Shown here: positions 61,455-64,000 of the stretch, in pieces | How the letters are laid out: every line of letters begins with the position of its first letter | Position numbering within the stretch: position 1 is the first letter of the stretch | Source of the DNA: BP-133 sp040756995 | GTDB taxonomy: Bacteria > Actinomycetota > Acidimicrobiia > IMCC26256 > BP-133 | Assembly: GCA_040756995.1 (NCBI GenBank) | Contig: JBFLYK010000001.1 | Coordinates: forward strand, 310,001 to 374,000 | Direction: 5' to 3' | Length of the DNA stretch: 64,000 nucleotides | Program-made: the position numbers and the translations under genes | Notes under the pieces: generated by a model | Databases searched by the model: none | Told to the model about the DNA's origin: nothing | What the model saw: the letters and a program-made list of their open reading frames with translations, nothing else

Positions 61455-63610
61455 CGGTATTCGCAGCCTCCCGGAACCTCACCACGGGAGTTTCGTTCAG
61501 CGAAACCCTCCAGGGCCCGCCGTAGGTGCTCGGCGCGCAGCGGGACGGGGGTGGTGAAATCGCTCTCTTCCAGGGCGGCGAGCTTCGCCCGCTCGACCAG
61601 CGAGGCGAGGTCGGCGCCCGAGCGTGCCTCTGTCGCCTCGGCCAGCTCGCCGGCGATGTCGTCGACCGGGAGCTCGGCATCGATCAAGGCATCTCGCAAC
61701 AGGAGCCGGATGATCTGGGCCCGGGCCTGGCGGTCGGGGAGGGGGACCTCGATGCGGGCGCCGAGCCGGCCGGGACGGAGGACGGCTTCGTCGACGAGGT
61801 CGGGCCGGTTGGTGGCCGCCACGACGACGAGTTCGGTTCCCTCCCGGGCGGCGTCGAGCTCGGCCAGGAGCTGGTTGACGACCCGCTCGGTGGTCTTGCT
61901 CCCGAGGTCCGAGCCGCGCGGTGGCGCCAGTGCGTCGATCTGGTCGAAGAACAGGATCGTCGGCGCCAGCTGACGGGCCACGCGGAACACCTGGCGGATG
62001 GCCTCCTCAGACTCGCCGAGCCACTTGGAAAAGATCTCCGGCCCGTCGATGGCCACAAAGTTCACGTTGGCGCTACGGGCCAGGGCATGGACGAGCATGG
62101 TCTTGCCCGTTCCCGGCGGGCCGGCCAGGAGAATGCCCCGGGGAGCGTCGGCGCCCACGGCGCGGAAGACGCCGGGGTCGTGGAGCGGGCGCTCCACCAG
62201 GTTGCGCAGCCGGCGCTTCACCGGCTCGAGGCCGCCGATGTCCTCCCAAGCGACTTCGGGAAAGGTGACGAAGGCCTCGCGGAGGGCCGACGGACGGATC
62301 CGCGTGAGTGCCTCGTCGAAGTCAGCGGGCTCGAGCGTGACGTCGAGGTCATCGCCGATCCGGAAGGCGCCGCGGTGGTCGTCGAGTATTGGCGTCGTGC
62401 GGCGCAGGGCGCTGAGCCCTGCTTCCCGGGCCAGCTCCATGAGGTCGGCCCCGACGAAACCGTGCGTGGCCCGGGCGACGGCCGGTAGGTGATCGACGGC
62501 GGCGCCCGACAGCGGCATCTCGCGGGTCTGAATTTGCAAGATCTCGAGCCGTCCTTCGGCATCGGGCGGCCCGATGAACACCTCGCGATCGAACCGTCCT
62601 GGCCGACGCAGGGCGACGTCGACCGCCTCCAGGCGGTTGGTGGTGCCGATGACGACCACACCGTCGACCTTGCCCAGCCCGTCCATGGCTGACAGCAAGG
62701 TCGTCACTGCCCGGACCTCGCTCTGCGAGCCGGACCGCTCCCGGTGGGGGGCGATGGCGTCCAACTCGTCGATGAAGACCAGCGAGGGGGCGTGGTGGGC
62801 GGCCTCGTTGAAGATCCGGCGCAGGTTCGACTCCGTTTCCCCTTGCATCGTTCCGACCACCGCCGGACCGTTGATGAAGAAGAACTTGGCTTTCACGTCG
62901 GTGGCCAGTGCCTTGGCGAGGTGCGTCTTGCCGCAACCGGGGGGGCCGTAGAGGATGACGCCCCGAGGGGCGGTGATGCCGAGCTGCCGGTAGACGAACG
63001 GCAGCTGCAGGGGCAGCTGGACCAGCTCTCGGACCAGCGCAACCTGTCGATGCAGCCCGCCGATGTCCTCCAGCGTGACGTCGAGGGCCCCTTCCGCCAT
63101 CCGCACCTGGGGCGCCTCGATCTCCAACTCGGTGTCGGCGGTGAACACGCCCGGCGACGGCTCGACCTCCACGACGTCGTAGACGGTGCCGGCAGCCGAC
63201 CCGGCGAAGGTGGCATAGAGCTTCCCGCCCTCCAGGCAAGGGGTGGCGCTGCGGGCGAACAGGTCTCGTAGGTGCTGCAGGAGGCCGTGGGCCCGGGACA
63301 CGTCGACGGGGGCGGCCACCACCACCCGCCGGGCTGGGTCCAGTTCGACGCGCCGCACCTCGACCCGATCGTTCATCCGGGCCTTCAGCGCCTGCCGGGC
63401 GAAGCGGTCGAGGCGGAGCACGCCCGAACCCCGGTCCGAGTCTCGCGGCTCTCCCAGCCGGGCCACCGCCCGCCGACCCAGTTCCGTGGAGAGCTCGACG
63501 ACGTCACCCGCGGCGACCTCGAGGCCGTCCATGGCCGCCGGGTCGAGGTAGGCGAGGCAGCGGGCGCTGGTCTCCGACTCGACGACCGAGCGGTCGACGA
63601 TGGCCTTCAC
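61451..63610 (-). CDS. Cdc48-like double AAA ATPase with altered D2 Walker B
   Basis: A 719-residue Cdc48/VAT-type protein. A CDC48_N-like double-psi barrel (about 1-90: CLAYLDPAAMDGLEVAAGDVV) and an adjacent domain precede D1: Walker A GPPGCGKT near 221, Walker B with E282 in VFIDELDAI, and RRPGRFDR. D2 has Walker A GPPGTGKT near 498, but its Walker B reads ILFFDQIDAL: Gln557 replaces the catalytic Glu. The D2 SRH is RPGRLGAR. Actinobacterial Cdc48-like proteins are unfoldases of largely unknown purpose. The GTG start overlaps the cupin stop, so it is coupled to the catabolic genes and may assemble or repair an oxygenase. Confidence 0.88.
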   Translation of the reverse strand: MKAIVDRSVVESETSARCLAYLDPAAMDGLEVAAGDVVELSTELGRRAVARLGEPRDSDRGSGVLRLDRFARQALKARMNDRVEVRRVELDPARRVVVAAPVDVSRAHGLLQHLRDLFARSATPCLEGGKLYATFAGSAAGTVYDVVEVEPSPGVFTADTELEIEAPQVRMAEGALDVTLEDIGGLHRQVALVRELVQLPLQLPFVYRQLGITAPRGVILYGPPGCGKTHLAKALATDVKAKFFFINGPAVVGTMQGETESNLRRIFNEAAHHAPSLVFIDELDAIAPHRERSGSQSEVRAVTTLLSAMDGLGKVDGVVVIGTTNRLEAVDVALRRPGRFDREVFIGPPDAEGRLEILQIQTREMPLSGAAVDHLPAVARATHGFVGADLMELAREAGLSALRRTTPILDDHRGAFRIGDDLDVTLEPADFDEALTRIRPSALREAFVTFPEVAWEDIGGLEPVKRRLRNLVERPLHDPGVFRAVGADAPRGILLAGPPGTGKTMLVHALARSANVNFVAIDGPEIFSKWLGESEEAIRQVFRVARQLAPTILFFDQIDALAPPRGSDLGSKTTERVVNQLLAELDAAREGTELVVVAATNRPDLVDEAVLRPGRLGARIEVPLPDRQARAQIIRLLLRDALIDAELPVDDIAGELAEATEARSGADLASLVERAKLAALEESDFTTPVPLRAEHLRRALEGFAERNSRGEVPGGCEYR
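61490..61506. promoter_or_regulatory. GTTTC-N7-GAAAC palindrome, site 3
   Basis: GTTTC-GTTCAGC-GAAAC, 36 bp upstream of the ALDH 2 TTG, within the 3' end of the AAA gene. The arms extend outward with partial symmetry (GGAG...CTCC). It is the third copy of the core found at 32847 and 43813, in each case just before a catabolic gene. Confidence 0.55.
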
Positions 63611-64000
63611 CGGCGGCTGGCCCGGTACTCGGGGCAGTCCTCCAGCTGCTCGAACCCCGAACCGCGGTCGATCGACGCCGAATGGGCGTGGTTGAGCGAA
63701 GTGAAGATGATCTCGATGTCGTCGTCGGAGTCGTTGAAGTGCTGCACGACGACGCCCTTGACCTTGAGCGGGATCTGGACCACGTCCCAGCGGTCCCAGT
63801 CGTAGCGGACCTCGTCGATGACGGTGTACCCCGGCCCGCCCTTCCAGATGAAGCCGATCTGGTGTCCCTGGAACAGTTGCTTGCCGCTGCGGCTGCCGGC
63901 CGGGATCCGCTGCACGTAGATGATGAACGTCTTCATCACGATGTCGTCCAGCATCGGGCCCATGTACCACTTCATAAAGCCCTGGCGGTTGAGCTCTTCC
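63607..64000 (-). CDS. Cupin-domain protein, partial at window edge
   Basis: 131 C-terminal residues; the frame continues past the right edge (EELNRQGFMKW upstream of the first visible Met). GHQIGFIWKGGPGYTVIDEV, RYDWDRWDVVQIPLKVKGVVVQHFN fits a small-molecule cupin of the type found in gentisate or homogentisate-like dioxygenases. The expected pair of early His ligands is reduced to one (GHQ), so metal binding is uncertain. The TGA overlaps the GTG of the AAA gene. Completeness and exact function cannot be judged from the fragment. Confidence 0.7.
   Translation of the reverse strand, partial: EELNRQGFMKWYMGPMLDDIVMKTFIIYVQRIPAGSRSGKQLFQGHQIGFIWKGGPGYTVIDEVRYDWDRWDVVQIPLKVKGVVVQHFNDSDDDIEIIFTSLNHAHSASIDRGSGFEQLEDCPEYRASRR

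Noticed and set aside
61451..63970. Longer 839-residue form of the AAA ATPase
   Set aside because: Its first 120 residues are the antisense-like out-of-frame reading of the cupin gene; the GTG at 63610 starts the CDC48_N domain.

Overview
The window is high-GC DNA (I estimate about 70 % by eye) with actinobacterial gene content: a dnaK-grpE-dnaJ-hspR-clpB operon with the MerR-type repressor HspR, a GAF-ANTAR protein, a SigB/SigF-type sigma factor, GTG and TTG starts, and a Cdc48-like AAA protein. It most resembles an uncultured Actinomycetota genome, perhaps Acidimicrobiia or Thermoleophilia. That placement is inference; there is no rRNA or tRNA gene to test it.

Positions 1-27,600 hold a dense stress and proteostasis block. 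From the left: the start of a probable Hsp20 running off the edge; a secreted proline-rich repeat protein; hsp20, divergent from dnaK-grpE-dnaJ-hspR-clpB across a control region with HspR-like half-sites; two paralogous coiled-coil proteins around glgX and an NTF2-like gene with an apparent frameshift; a zinc-ribbon protein and a small membrane protein; GAF-ANTAR; a thioredoxin-like protein; a metzincin-like lipoprotein; a DUF2905 protein; a SpoIIE-type phosphatase fused to a KaiB-like domain and overlapping a two-domain KaiC; a second proline-rich protein with a subtilase; a group-2 sigma-70; a SigF-type sigma coupled to a glycosyltransferase; and a membrane coiled-coil protein coupled to ftsH. 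The mix of small Hsps, a Clp disaggregase, proteases, FtsH and a thioredoxin-like protein, next to an integrase, recalls the proteobacterial transmissible loci of stress tolerance. Several genes may share a promoter-like box (GGGAATAAA...GTTGTCAA).

Positions 27,690-29,500 are a recombination scar. A short tyrosine integrase on the minus strand abuts a plus-strand CBS-TM-PDZ gene fragment truncated at both ends, followed by about 400 bp without a recognisable gene.

Positions 29,500-64,000 hold an aromatic and ketone catabolism region. Two units diverge from about 32.8 kb. The minus unit encodes an SDR dihydrodiol dehydrogenase, an SCP2 protein, a hydratase and a CarAa-like Rieske oxygenase. 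The plus unit encodes a Crp/Fnr regulator, an HpaB-type monooxygenase, a luciferase-like monooxygenase, HyuA, HyuB fused to an acetone-carboxylase gamma domain, an alpha/beta hydrolase, Rieske alpha and beta subunits, two small proteins, an extradiol dioxygenase and a branched-chain-type ABC importer with its binding protein. Together these outline dihydroxylation, dehydrogenation, meta-cleavage, hydrolysis and hydration of an imported aromatic. After two tandem IclR regulators, a second minus-strand cluster encodes a ketopantoate-reductase-like enzyme, three DapA/NahE-type aldolases, two aldehyde dehydrogenases, a gentisate-dioxygenase-like cupin, a ferredoxin, a Cdc48-like ATPase and a partial cupin. 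This fits side-chain removal by hydratase-aldolases followed by aldehyde oxidation. The palindrome GTTTC-N7-GAAAC occurs at the head of three of these units and is the best candidate for a shared operator.
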